NCBI RefSeq assembly: GCF_000236785.1 | Contig: NZ_AGUF01000013.1 | Location: 161,463 to 225,462, forward strand | Length of the DNA stretch: 64,000 nucleotides | Source: Achromobacter arsenitoxydans SY8 | Lineage (GTDB): Bacteria > Pseudomonadota > Gammaproteobacteria > Burkholderiales > Burkholderiaceae_B | Direction of reading: 5' to 3' | Shown: positions 52,881 to 61,606 of the stretch, piece by piece | Position numbering within the stretch: position 1 is the stretch's first letter | Layout of the letters: the number at the start of each line of letters is the position of its first letter | The notes under the pieces: generated by a model | The model's database searches: none | What the model was told of the DNA's origin: nothing | Seen by the model: the letters and a program-made list of their open reading frames with translations, nothing else | Program-made: the position numbers and the translations under genes

Positions 52881-54008
52881 GTGCCCATTATTGAATCCAT
52901 AGACGTATGCGCCGCGGCGGTGCCTCTGGACAAAGTCACCTCGTTCTCCAACCGCACCGTGTCCACCCGCCACTACGGGCTGGTGAAGGTGCGTTCCACG
53001 GACGGCGTGGAAGGCATCGGCTTCTGCTATGTCGGCAGCGCCGGCGGCGCCATCTTCGAGGCGGCGGTCCAAAGCCTGCTGGCTCCGGTGTTGCTGGGCA
53101 AGGATTCTCACGCCGTGGAGGGGCTGTGGCAGGCCATGTACCAGGAAGCGCTGCTGCAGGGCCGCCAGGGCACGGTGATGCGGGCGCTGAGCGCGCTGGA
53201 CATCGCGCTATGGGACCTGAACGCCAAGACGGCGAACCTGCCTTTGCACAAGTTCCTCGGCGCCGTCGAACTTGAAACCGTGCCGGCCTACGCCAGCGGC
53301 GGCTATTACCTGGACGGCAAGACGCCGCAGCACCTGGGCGAGGAAATGGCCAGCTATGTGGACAAGGGATTCCGCGCCGTCAAGATGAAGACCGGCCGCC
53401 TGTCGCCGCGCGAGGAAGAGGCGCGCCTGAAGGCCGCGCGCGAGGCCGTGGGCCCGGACGTGGAACTGATGATGGACTGCAACAACGCCTGGCAGGACGT
53501 CACCCAGGCCATGCAGTACATCCGCCGCTTTGAACAGTACGAGCCGTACTTCATCGAAGAACCCTTCGGTCCCGACGATATCGAGAGCCACGCCAAACTG
53601 GCGCGCCTGACGCATCTGCCTATCGCCACCGCGGAAATCGGCTATGGGCGCTGGTACCACAAGGAACTGCTGGACAAGGGCGCCGCCGGGATCCTGCAGA
53701 CGGACGCCGCAGTGTGCGGCGGCATCACGGAATGGAAGCGCATCGCCGCTACCGCGGCCAGCTATGGCGTGGTGGTCTGCCCGCACTGGTTCCATGACGT
53801 GCATGCGCCCCTGGTTGCCGCCACGCCGAACGCGCGCTACGTCGAGTTCTTCTGGGACGACCAGGTCCTGAACTTCCGCAAGCTGGTCGACCGCCAGTTG
53901 ACCCACAAGCAGGGGCGCGTGGTCCTGCACCAGGAGCCGGGGCTGGGCTTCGGTTTCGACGAACGCATGGTCGAGCGGTTCGGCAAGTGGACCCGCATCG
54001 GCCGCTGA
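52881..54008 (+). CDS. Mandelate racemase/muconate lactonizing enzyme family protein (enolase superfamily)
   Basis: 375 aa from GTG 52881, with AAGGAG at 52869-52874. Mg ligands are in ELMMDCNNAW (Asp), YFIEEPFGPDD (Glu) and IATAEIGYGRWYHK (Glu). The KMKTGR motif supplies the K-x-K-type base region, and PHWFHDVHAPL holds the His of the mandelate-racemase subgroup. Members racemise or dehydrate hydroxy- and sugar acids. A Bug-type binding protein follows after 138 nt, suggesting uptake and first-step conversion of the same carboxylate (inference). Exact substrate unknown. Confidence 0.88.
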   Translation: MPIIESIDVCAAAVPLDKVTSFSNRTVSTRHYGLVKVRSTDGVEGIGFCYVGSAGGAIFEAAVQSLLAPVLLGKDSHAVEGLWQAMYQEALLQGRQGTVMRALSALDIALWDLNAKTANLPLHKFLGAVELETVPAYASGGYYLDGKTPQHLGEEMASYVDKGFRAVKMKTGRLSPREEEARLKAAREAVGPDVELMMDCNNAWQDVTQAMQYIRRFEQYEPYFIEEPFGPDDIESHAKLARLTHLPIATAEIGYGRWYHKELLDKGAAGILQTDAAVCGGITEWKRIAATAASYGVVVCPHWFHDVHAPLVAATPNARYVEFFWDDQVLNFRKLVDRQLTHKQGRVVLHQEPGLGFGFDERMVERFGKWTRIGR

Positions 54009-54146
54009 TGGCCGAAGCGGCGCCTTCGGGCAGGCGCAGTAAAGGAGTGCAGCATCCAGGCCGCGCAGACGGCCGGATGCGACAGCAACAGCCAGTAGCC
54101 ACATAACCAGTTGCCGGCCTTGGGACCGGCGCGCGAGGAGACAACA

Positions 54147-55127
54147 ATGCAACGTAGGCAATTCATGACCAGCGCGGCAGCGCTGGGGGCGGCGCTGGTC
54201 CTGCCGGCGGCGGCGCGGGCGCAGGACATGCCTTCCGGGCCGGTGAAGATCGTGGTGGGCTTTCCCGCCGGCGGCGGCACCGACGTGCTGGCGCGGCTGC
54301 TGGGCCAGAAGCTGGGCGTGATGTGGAATATCCCGGTCATCGTCGAGAACCGCGCGGGCGCGGCGGGCGTCATCGCCGCGGAGCAGGTCGCGCGCCAACC
54401 CAACGACGGCAACACCCTGTTGATGGCGCACGTGAACAGCCACGGCATTGCGCCGGGCCTGCAGCCCAAGCTGGCGTACTCGGTCGAGCGGGACTTCACG
54501 CCCATCGCTTTGGTGGGCAAGACGCCGACCATCCTGATCGGCGGCGCCAATCAGCCCGCAAAGACCTTGCCCGAACTGGTCCAGTTGTGCCGCGCGCAGC
54601 CCGGCAAGATCGTGTTTGGTTCCGCGGGCAGCGGATCGGCCCAGCACCTGGCGCTGGAAATCTTCAAGGCCCGCGCCGGGATCGACGTGCTGCACGTGCC
54701 ATACAAGGGGTCCGCGCCCCTGATGAATGATCTGTTGGGCGGCCACGTGCAGTACTGCTTCGAAGGCATGACGACCGCCACCCCGCTGCTGCAGTCCGGC
54801 AAGGTCATCGCCCTGGCGCAGACGCTGCAGAAGCGGTCCGGGAGCCAGCCGAACGTGCCGACCGTCGCCGAGCAGGGCTATCCGGGGTTCGAGGCCAGCA
54901 TCTGGTTCGGCATGGTGGGCCCGGGCAAAATGCCGGACGCCATGGTCCAGCGCATGAACCGCGACATCGACCAGGTCCTGGCGATGGCGGACGTGCAGGA
55001 AAAGCTGGCGCAGGTGGGCGCGGAAGACGGCGGCGGCGGCGTGCAACGCTTTGCCGACTTCATGAAGAGCGAACAACAGAAGTACGCCAAGACCATCCGG
55101 GACGCCAGGATCGTGGCTGAAGGCTGA
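54147..55127 (+). CDS. Tripartite tricarboxylate transporter substrate-binding protein (Bug family)
   Basis: 326 aa. A signal peptide with a Tat-like start (MQRRQFMTSAAALGAALVLPAAARAQD) leads into PSGPVKIVVGFPAGGGTDVLARLLGQKLG and ENRAGAAGVIAAEQVARQPNDGNTLLM, the ligand-pocket signature of Bug proteins, which are greatly amplified in Bordetella and relatives. It binds a carboxylate in the periplasm. No TctA/TctB membrane genes are adjacent, as is usual for Bug genes. Likely partner of the enolase-superfamily enzyme upstream. Confidence 0.93.
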   Translation: MQRRQFMTSAAALGAALVLPAAARAQDMPSGPVKIVVGFPAGGGTDVLARLLGQKLGVMWNIPVIVENRAGAAGVIAAEQVARQPNDGNTLLMAHVNSHGIAPGLQPKLAYSVERDFTPIALVGKTPTILIGGANQPAKTLPELVQLCRAQPGKIVFGSAGSGSAQHLALEIFKARAGIDVLHVPYKGSAPLMNDLLGGHVQYCFEGMTTATPLLQSGKVIALAQTLQKRSGSQPNVPTVAEQGYPGFEASIWFGMVGPGKMPDAMVQRMNRDIDQVLAMADVQEKLAQVGAEDGGGGVQRFADFMKSEQQKYAKTIRDARIVAEG

Positions 55128-55150
55128 GGCCCGCGCGGTGGGCGCGCGCC

Positions 55151-55206
55151 GCTAACGCGCGCCCGCTAACGCGCGCCCGCTAACGCGCGCCCGCTAACGC
55201 GCGTCC
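55151..55206. repeat. Four tandem copies of a 14-bp unit
   Basis: GCTAACGCGCGCCC repeats at 55151, 55165, 55179 and 55193; the last copy has one change (GTCC end). It lies between the converging Bug and IclR genes, and the IclR stop codon (TAG, complement of CTA at 55194-55196) lies in the final unit. Confidence 0.95.
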
Positions 55207-56042
55207 GGATCCACCCATCCCGCCGTCGCCGAGATCGAGCGGGCTTTTTCGCTGAGCAGCCGCGCCGTGTCGGACTCCAGATCGTCGTCCACGGCGCCCA
55301 CGGGCCCCATCAGGGTGATGGCGGCCTTCATTTCGCCCAGCATGTCGAAGATGGGCGCCGACAGTGACGTGAAGTGCGGCAGCAGCGCGTGGCGGCAGCG
55401 GCTGATGTGGTGCTTGCGCACTTCGTCGCGGATCGCCTGCACATCCTCGTGCGTGTATGAATTGCCGGCCGTGCCGCCGTGGCTTTCGGGCATTGCCGAC
55501 GCCATTTCTTCTTCCAGCAGATCCCGCGTGAGCGCGTCCGGCAGGTGCGCCAGGAAGTTGCGGCCCAACGCGGAAGACAGCAGCGGCATCACGGTGCCCA
55601 CGCGCAATTCCAGCAAGGGCCGGCTGCGGCTGCCTTCTACGCGATAGACGATAGTGGGGCCCTTGTTGCCCCACACGCCCAGGAATACGGTGTGTCCGGT
55701 GGCGGCGGCCACCTCGGCCATGATGGGCCGCGCCGTGGTGAACACGTCGAACTGCTCCAGCGCCGCCAGGCCCAGCCGCAAGGCGTAGGGTCCAAGGCCA
55801 TAGTGGCCCGTATCGGCGTGCTGCTGCACCACGCCCACCTTCTGGAAGCTCACCAGGTAGTAATGGACGTTGGGAACGGTCAGTTCACAGGCGTCCGCGA
55901 TCTCCTTCAGGGGCATCGGGCGGCCGGTCTTGCGGATCACGTCCAGGATCCGGAAGCCCACTTCGATCGACTGGATGCCCCTGCGCGCCGTGGCCGGCGT
56001 CTGTACCGAGTTCTTCTCAACCTTGCCGGCGGGCCTTGCCAT
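55194..56042 (-). CDS. IclR family transcriptional regulator
   Basis: 282 aa from ATG 56042, with GGAGG 4-8 nt upstream. Winged HTH (~residues 25-80, QSIEVGFRILDVIRKTGRPMPLKEIADACELTVPNVHYYLVSFQKVGVV) plus IclR effector domain (~95-260). It is divergent from an MFS-nitrilase-flavin reductase operon and probably controls it. A candidate operator (TTGATA/TATCAA arms) lies in the shared 171-nt gap. Confidence 0.93.
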   Translation of the reverse strand: MARPAGKVEKNSVQTPATARRGIQSIEVGFRILDVIRKTGRPMPLKEIADACELTVPNVHYYLVSFQKVGVVQQHADTGHYGLGPYALRLGLAALEQFDVFTTARPIMAEVAAATGHTVFLGVWGNKGPTIVYRVEGSRSRPLLELRVGTVMPLLSSALGRNFLAHLPDALTRDLLEEEMASAMPESHGGTAGNSYTHEDVQAIRDEVRKHHISRCRHALLPHFTSLSAPIFDMLGEMKAAITLMGPVGAVDDDLESDTARLLSEKARSISATAGWVDPDAR

Positions 56043-56156
56043 TACTGCCTCCACTGTGTCGGTGGCGGCAGTGTAGCAGCGGGCTCGCCGCCATCAGGAC
56101 GTGGCCCGGACCCCGCCGCCGGGTTTTCCCTAGCTTTTTCCCCGTCCTTCTTAAGT

Positions 56157-56188
56157 TTGATAATAGTTAATGCATACAGCAGTATCAA
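56157..56188. promoter_or_regulatory. Candidate IclR operator/promoter region
   Basis: TTGATA (56157-56162) and TATCAA (56183-56188) form an inverted repeat with a 20-nt spacer in the AT-rich part of the divergent region. TTGATA also resembles a -35 hexamer for the rightward MFS operon. IclR sites are often such spaced palindromes; this is a suggestion only. Confidence 0.4.
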
Positions 56189-56213
56189 TCTAAAACGACA
56201 GGGGAAAGTAAGC

Positions 56214-57866
56214 ATGGAAGCAAATGTCGCAATGCCCAGACTCGACGACGGGCCTACGCTAAGCCGGAAGGAAGAACGCCAGGTCGTCGTCGCTTCGACC
56301 TTGGGCACGCTGTTCGAGTGGTACGACTTTTTCATCTACGGAACGCTGGCCGTCTTCATGAGCCAGGTGCTGTTTCCGCAAGACAACCCCACCGTTGCGC
56401 TGCTGGCGGCGCTGGGAGCGCTGGCCGTGGGCTTCATCATCCGGCCGCTCGGCGCCGTGATGTTCGGCTACCTGGGCGACAAGCTGGGGCGCAAGTACAC
56501 CTTCCTGATCACCGTGGTGATGATGGGCGGCGCGACCGTGCTGATCGGCTGCCTGCCCACCTATGAATCGGCCGGCCATCTCTCGTGGATCCTGCTGCTG
56601 ACGCTGCGGGTCGTACAGGGCCTGGCCGTGGGCGGGGAATACGGCGGCGCAGTCATTTACGTCGCCGAACACTGCGAGCCCAGGCGCCGCGGACTGCTGA
56701 CGGGCTGGATCCAGATCACCTCGTCGGCCGGCCTGATCCTGTCGCTGGTCGTGATTCTGTGCGTCCAGGCGTCGATGAGCGCCGAAGACTTCCGCCAGTG
56801 GGGCTGGCGTCTGCCGTTCATCCTGTCGATCGTCATGCTGGCCATTTCCATCTATGTGCGGGCCAAGCTGCACGAATCGCCGGTGTTCACGCGGATGAAG
56901 AAGCAGAACCGCCTGTCGAAGAACCCGGTCAAGGAAACGTTCGGCCAATGGCCCAGCCTGCGGCTGGTGCTGCTGGCGCTGATCGGCGTTACCGCCGGTC
57001 AGGGCGCCACCTACTTCACGGGCCAGTTCTACGTCATGATCTTCATGCAGCAGGCCGTGCAGCTGGACCAGACCACGGTCTACACGCTGATCCTGATCGG
57101 TTTCATCATCGGCGCGCCGACCTTCGTGCTGTTCGGCTGGCTGTCGGACAAGATCGGCCGCAAGTGGATCATGATGGCCGGCCTGTTCGTGGGCGCCGTG
57201 GGCTATCACGCCATGTTCGACGTCCTGCTCAACGCCGGCAATCCGGCCTTGGCGCAGGCTATGCAGACGACGCCGGTCCGCGTGCATGCCGACACCAGCG
57301 GCGGTGCGTGCGACTTCGGATTGCAGGCGGCGATGATCGGCAGTCACGCCGATCACAAGAAGGTCTGCGTGCAGGCCAAGAAATTCCTGGTCGGCAAGGG
57401 CATCAACTTTGAATACGCGGCGCCGATCCCGGGCCAGGAGATCGCGATGAGCGTGGGCGGGACCACCGTCAACGGTTTTGACCGCGCCGCCTATGCCAAG
57501 GCGCTGACTGCCGCCGGCTATCCCGAAAAGGCGGACCTCGCCAGCGTCGACCGCGCCACCATCATCCTGATCCTGGTGCTCATGACCGCCGTCGTCGCGA
57601 TGGTCTATGGCCCCGTCGCGTCCTATCTGGTTGAATTGTTCCCGGCGCGCATCCGCTACACGGCGCTGTCGTTCCCGTATCACATCGGGGCCGGCATCTT
57701 CGGGGGTATCGTGCCGTTTACCGCCACCTACCTGGCGCAGGCCAGCGGCAATATTTTCGGCGGCCTGATGTATCCGGTGGCGGTGATGGTGATCGTGGGC
57801 ATCATCGGCAGCCTGTTGCTGCCCAATACGCGCGCCCAAGCCATCGACGAAGACCCGGCCCACTAA
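56214..57866 (+). CDS. MFS transporter, metabolite:H+ symporter (MHS) type, with ~90-aa insert
   Basis: 550 aa. It starts with the MHS signature STLGTLFEWYDFFIYGTLAVFM, then GALAVGFIIRPLGAVMFGYLGDKLGRKYTF (motif A) and VQGLAVGGEYGGAVIYVAEH. Twelve helices in all. Between helices in the second half (residues ~350-444) lies a hydrophilic insert containing Cys366 and Cys385 and a KKFLVGKGINFEYAAPIPG segment, longer than in ordinary MHS carriers (~430-450 aa). Likely imports an organic acid or nitrile-related compound, given the nitrilase 15 nt downstream. Start 56214 is chosen by AGGGGAAAG upstream. Confidence 0.9.
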   Translation: MEANVAMPRLDDGPTLSRKEERQVVVASTLGTLFEWYDFFIYGTLAVFMSQVLFPQDNPTVALLAALGALAVGFIIRPLGAVMFGYLGDKLGRKYTFLITVVMMGGATVLIGCLPTYESAGHLSWILLLTLRVVQGLAVGGEYGGAVIYVAEHCEPRRRGLLTGWIQITSSAGLILSLVVILCVQASMSAEDFRQWGWRLPFILSIVMLAISIYVRAKLHESPVFTRMKKQNRLSKNPVKETFGQWPSLRLVLLALIGVTAGQGATYFTGQFYVMIFMQQAVQLDQTTVYTLILIGFIIGAPTFVLFGWLSDKIGRKWIMMAGLFVGAVGYHAMFDVLLNAGNPALAQAMQTTPVRVHADTSGGACDFGLQAAMIGSHADHKKVCVQAKKFLVGKGINFEYAAPIPGQEIAMSVGGTTVNGFDRAAYAKALTAAGYPEKADLASVDRATIILILVLMTAVVAMVYGPVASYLVELFPARIRYTALSFPYHIGAGIFGGIVPFTATYLAQASGNIFGGLMYPVAVMVIVGIIGSLLLPNTRAQAIDEDPAH

Positions 57867-57881
57867 CAAGAGAGAAGAGAC

Positions 57882-58844
57882 ATGTCCGTGCAACAGAGTT
57901 TCAAGGCTGCCGTCATCCAGGCGGCGTCCATCCCCACCGACAGCGTGGCGTGCGCCCGGAAGGCGGCTTCGCTGATCCGCCAGGCGGCCGAGCAGGGCGC
58001 CCGCGTGCTGGTGTTTCCCGAGGCCTTTCTGGGCGGCTATCCCAAGGGCAATTCCTTTGGCGCGCCCATCGGCATGCGCAAGCCCGAGGGCCGCGACGCC
58101 TACGCCAGCTACCACCAGCAGGCCATCCGCCTGGACGGCGAAGAAGTCGCGCTGGTGGCCCAGGCCGCGGCCGACACCGACAGCTTCGTCGTGATGGGCT
58201 GCATCGAGGCGGACGGAGGCACGCTGTATTGCACCGTGCTGTATTTCAACGGCCAGGAGGGCCTGGCCGGCAAGCACCGCAAGCTGATGCCGACCGCCGG
58301 CGAACGCCTGATCTGGGGCTTTGGCGACGGCTCGACCCTGCCCGTCTTCGACACCCCGTACGGCAAGGTCGGCGCCGTGATCTGCTGGGAAAACTACATG
58401 CCCATGCTGCGCATGTACATGTACAGCCAGGGCGTGGCGCTGTATTGCGCGCCCACCGCCGACGACCGCGACACCTGGATTCCCAGCATGCGCCACATTG
58501 CGCTGGAAGGCCGCTGCTACGTGCTGACGGCCTGCCAGCACCTGCGCCGCAACGCCTACCCCGACGATTTCGACTGCGCGCTGGGCGATGCGCCGGACAC
58601 CGTGCTGATGCGCGGCGGCAGCGCCATCATTGATCCGCTGGGCGAAGTGCTGGCCGGGCCGGATTTCTCCGACGAAACGATCCTGTACGCCGACATCCAA
58701 CCCAACCAGATCCTGCGCGGCAAGTACGATTTCGATGTGTCCGGGCACTACGCCCGTCCCGACGTCTTCCAGCTCCAGGTCGACACACGCGAAAAGCGCC
58801 CGGTGTCGGCCGTCGGCGCAGCCGCCCCGCAGCAGGAGGCCTGA
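57882..58844 (+). CDS. Nitrilase (carbon-nitrogen hydrolase)
   Basis: 320 aa. Catalytic Glu47 (VFPEAFLGGYPKG), Lys134 (KHRKLMPTAGERLIWGFGDGSTL) and Cys168 (GAVICWENYMPMLR). The CWENYMP and RKLMPT-ERLIWG-GDGS motifs are those of true nitrilases (R-CN to carboxylic acid and ammonia) rather than amidases. It is the middle gene of an MFS-nitrilase-flavin reductase operon under probable IclR control; aliphatic or aromatic specificity cannot be read from the sequence. Confidence 0.92.
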   Translation: MSVQQSFKAAVIQAASIPTDSVACARKAASLIRQAAEQGARVLVFPEAFLGGYPKGNSFGAPIGMRKPEGRDAYASYHQQAIRLDGEEVALVAQAAADTDSFVVMGCIEADGGTLYCTVLYFNGQEGLAGKHRKLMPTAGERLIWGFGDGSTLPVFDTPYGKVGAVICWENYMPMLRMYMYSQGVALYCAPTADDRDTWIPSMRHIALEGRCYVLTACQHLRRNAYPDDFDCALGDAPDTVLMRGGSAIIDPLGEVLAGPDFSDETILYADIQPNQILRGKYDFDVSGHYARPDVFQLQVDTREKRPVSAVGAAAPQQEA

Positions 58845-58847
58845 TCA

Positions 58848-59465
58848 ATGCATTTTGATTTCAGCGCCTTGCCGGCGCAGACGGTCTACAACATCCTGAC
58901 CTCGACCGTCACGCCGCGTCCGATCGCCTGGGTCACCACGGTGTCGGACAAAGGCGTCGTGAACGCCGCGCCCTTTAGCTTCTTCAACGTCATGGGGCAC
59001 CAGCCGCCCACGGTGGCCATCGGCCTGATGCGCCACCCGGAAGGGGATTTCAAGGACACGGGCGCCAACATCATCGAGAACGGCGAGTTCGTGGTGAATC
59101 TGGTGCCGGAGTCGCTGGTCCACGAAATGAACCAGACCTGCGCCGACTATCCCGCCGATGTGGACGAGATGGCGGCGGCCGGCCTGACCGCGCTGGCGGC
59201 GACGCACGTCCGTCCGCCCCGAATCAAGGGCAGCCCCGTTGCGCTGGAGTGTGTCAGCCAGGCAACAGTCGTGACCGGGCCGCGCCAGATCGTGGTCATC
59301 GGGCGGGTGCTGGGGGCGCATGTCGACGATGCCTGCGTGCGGGATGCTGCAAGGGGGCACGTGGACACGCCGGCCCTGGGGCTGATCGCCCGCATGCACG
59401 GCGGCGGCTGGTACGCGCGCAGTACGGATACCTTCCAATTGGCGCGGCCGACGTCGCCGCAATAG
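58848..59465 (+). CDS. Flavin reductase-like FMN-binding protein
   Basis: 205 aa. The split-barrel FMN-binding fold is recognised from LTSTVTPRPIAWVTTVSDKGVVNAAPFSFFNVMGHQPPTVAIGL, DTGANIIENGEFVVNLV, and PVALECVSQATVV-GPRQIVVIGRVLGAHV. Such proteins reduce flavin or act in flavin-dependent oxygenation steps. It starts 3 nt after the nitrilase stop, so it is cotranscribed and probably works on the same pathway (inference). Confidence 0.9.
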   Translation: MHFDFSALPAQTVYNILTSTVTPRPIAWVTTVSDKGVVNAAPFSFFNVMGHQPPTVAIGLMRHPEGDFKDTGANIIENGEFVVNLVPESLVHEMNQTCADYPADVDEMAAAGLTALAATHVRPPRIKGSPVALECVSQATVVTGPRQIVVIGRVLGAHVDDACVRDAARGHVDTPALGLIARMHGGGWYARSTDTFQLARPTSPQ

Positions 59466-59470
59466 CCCGC

Positions 59471-59497
59471 AAGGCGGCCGGATCGGCCGCCTTTTTC
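59471..59497 (+). terminator. Rho-independent terminator after the nitrilase operon
   Basis: AAGGCGGCCG (59471-59480) pairs with CGGCCGCCTT (59484-59493), loop GAT, followed by TTTTTC. Confidence 0.9.
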
Positions 59498-59808
59498 TTG
59501 GGGCTTGATGGGGCTTTTTTGCAACGTTGCCGGCCGCTACGCCTAATGGGGAGAGCTTGCGCCAATAAGTTCTCCATTTCGCCGGATGGCCGCCAGATCG
59601 CCGCTGCTAGCATCCGTTCGACCGTCGCGGGAACCCTCGGAACCGACTTCCCGGGCGGCGCTCAATCGACACAACGGACACCATTATTGGGGGCGGATAT
59701 CCAGGGGCTTGCGGGCATCTGGCTTGTATTGGCAGCGGCGTTTGTCCGCCGCCGAGGCATCCGCCTGAGCGCGCATTCACACTTGCCCTGGAAGTAGCCG
59801 GAGGCAGT
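59498..59808. other. Gene-free stretch upstream of the chemoreceptor gene
   Basis: About 310 nt with no credible coding region. A weak flagellar-type promoter match (TAAT at 59544, GCCAATAA at 59561) is present but the spacer is 2 nt shorter than the sigma-28 consensus. GGAGG lies just before the chemoreceptor ATG (59802-59806 region). Confidence 0.5.
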
Positions 59809-61422
59809 ATGAAAAACATGAAACTTGGAACCCGCCTTGCGGGTGGATACGCCATCTTGCTGGCCATGATCATGGTCATGTGCATCGTGGGCCTGGTCAG
59901 CCTGGCCGACATCAACGTATCGGTAGACACGCTGACGCACCGATCGCTGACCAAGGAACGCCTGATCAACGACTGGGCCCGCAACATCCAGGCGGGCGTC
60001 ACCCGGACAACGGCGATCGCCAAGAGCGCCGACGCGAGCCTGGCGAGCTTCTTCGCCGAGGAAGCCGCGACGTCGTCCCGCAATTCGTCGGCGCTGCAGC
60101 AGAAGATCGAACCGCTGATCGAAAGCGACGAGGAAAAGACGCTGTGGCAGGGCATCGGCAAGGCCCGCGGCGAATATCTGCGCACCCGCGACGGCATCTT
60201 CAAGGCCAAACAGGAAGGCAACGTCGAGGCCGCCAACAAGATCTTCACGCAGGAATTCCTGCCCGCGACGCGCCAGTTCATCGACCACATCACGCGCCTG
60301 TCGGACCTGCAGCGCGCCGACATCGACGCCCGGGCGACGGACATCGAAAGCGCCTACGGTGCCGCCAATTTCTGGATGATCGTAATCGGCTCCGTCGCGG
60401 TCGTGGCCGGCCTGCTGCTGGCCGTGCGTCTGACGCGCAGCATCACGCGCCCGCTGTCCGAGGCCGTGCGCGTGGCGCGCACCGTGGCCGCGAACGATCT
60501 GACCAGCACGATCGTCGTGACGTCCCGCGACGAGATCGGGCAATTGCTTCGCGCGCTGGAAACCATGAACGCCAATCTGGCGGGCACCGTCGCCCGGATC
60601 CGGACCGGCGTAGACAGCATCGCGTCCGCCTCAGGCGAGATCGCGGCCGGCAACACGGACCTGTCCTCGCGCACCGAACAGCAGGCCGCGTCGCTGGAAG
60701 AGACCGCCGCGTCCATGGAGCAGCTGTCTTCCACTGTGAAGCAGAACGCCGACAGCGCCAAGCAGGCGAACCAGCTTGCGGCGGCCGCGTCCGACACCGC
60801 CTCGCGCGGCGGCGCCACCGTGTCCGAAGTCGTGAGCACCATGAACGCTATCTCGGCCAGCTCTGTGAAGATCTCCGACATCGTTTCCGTCATCGACGGC
60901 ATCGCCTTCCAGACCAACATCCTGGCGCTGAACGCCGCGGTGGAGGCGGCGCGGGCAGGAGAGCAGGGCAAGGGCTTCGCCGTGGTTGCCGCCGAGGTGC
61001 GCACCCTGGCGCAACGCAGCGCCCAGGCTGCCAAGGAAATCAAGGTCCTGATCGAGGACACCGTGCAGAAGATCAGCCAGGGCTCGGGCAGCGCGGAGCG
61101 CGCCGGGACGACGATGCAGGAGATCGTCAGTTCCGTGCAGCGCGTGACCGACATCATGGGCGAGATCGCGGCGGCGTCGGCCGAGCAGGCCGACGGCATC
61201 GAACAGGTCAACCGCGCCGTGTCGCAGATGGACGAGGTGACGCAGCAGAACGCGGCGCTGGTGGAAGAAGCCGCTGCCGCGGCGGGCTCCATGCAGGATC
61301 AATCGGCGGAACTGACGCGGGCAGTGAGCGCGTTCAGGCTGCCGGGCGGGCAGGGGGGTGTTGCGGTGGCAGCGATCGAAGTGGTGGAGTCGTCCGCTGC
61401 GCTGCGGATTGCCGCCTATTGA
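59809..61422 (+). CDS. Methyl-accepting chemotaxis protein
   Basis: 537 aa. TM1 (~residues 10-30, [28 protein letters not shown]), a four-helix-bundle periplasmic sensor (~31-185), TM2 ([23 protein letters not shown], ~187-208), a HAMP domain, and the cytosolic signalling hairpin with the invariant tip [48 protein letters not shown]. It relays ligand binding to CheA/CheW. The C-terminus ends SAALRIAAY with no NWETF-like CheR tether. Ligand unknown. Single gene. Confidence 0.95.
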   Translation: MKNMKLGTRLAGGYAILLAMIMVMCIVGLVSLADINVSVDTLTHRSLTKERLINDWARNIQAGVTRTTAIAKSADASLASFFAEEAATSSRNSSALQQKIEPLIESDEEKTLWQGIGKARGEYLRTRDGIFKAKQEGNVEAANKIFTQEFLPATRQFIDHITRLSDLQRADIDARATDIESAYGAANFWMIVIGSVAVVAGLLLAVRLTRSITRPLSEAVRVARTVAANDLTSTIVVTSRDEIGQLLRALETMNANLAGTVARIRTGVDSIASASGEIAAGNTDLSSRTEQQAASLEETAASMEQLSSTVKQNADSAKQANQLAAAASDTASRGGATVSEVVSTMNAISASSVKISDIVSVIDGIAFQTNILALNAAVEAARAGEQGKGFAVVAAEVRTLAQRSAQAAKEIKVLIEDTVQKISQGSGSAERAGTTMQEIVSSVQRVTDIMGEIAAASAEQADGIEQVNRAVSQMDEVTQQNAALVEEAAAAAGSMQDQSAELTRAVSAFRLPGGQGGVAVAAIEVVESSAALRIAAY

Positions 61423-61460
61423 TCTGGCAAGACCTTGGCGCGCGCTGGGGGGGCGGGCAA

Positions 61461-61574
61461 CCGGGGAATCTCCGCTGCACGCCAGCGTTCGAGCAATTGC
61501 TCCTCGCCAGCGGTGGCGTTTATGCCTGCGATGGCCTTGTCCTTTTGGTCTTCGAACAGCAGGGCCTGGTCCCT
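61461..61574 (-). pseudogene. Orphan fragment of a type VI effector gene (second copy)
   Basis: Read on the minus strand, this 38-codon stretch (RDQALLFEDQKDKAIAGINA... to RWRAAEIPR) closely matches the segment of the effector at about 63790-63905 (KEQALLFEDQMGKAIAGMNA... to RWRAAGVSR). DNA identity is high, including a 23-nt exact match (61546-61568 with 63857-63879) and a 17-nt exact match (61480-61496 with 63791-63807). Sequence on both sides is unrelated, so it is a broken relic. It lies just after the DUF6708-like gene. Confidence 0.82.
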
Positions 61575-61606
61575 TGACGCCTGCCTGCCGCACGTGCCGC
61601 CGATGT

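Noticed and set aside
53208-55076. 622-aa minus-strand frame opposite the enolase-superfamily and Bug genes
   Set aside because: Both genes on the plus strand have full families and signal peptide; the opposite frame shows none.
56259-58748. 829-aa minus-strand frame opposite the MFS and nitrilase genes
   Set aside because: Shadow frame with His/Gly/Arg/Asp-rich composition; the genes on the other strand are certain.
59544-59568. Sigma-28-like promoter before the chemoreceptor
   Set aside because: The -10-like GCCAATAA is good, but the TAAT word is 2 nt too close for the consensus spacer, so it is not claimed as a promoter.
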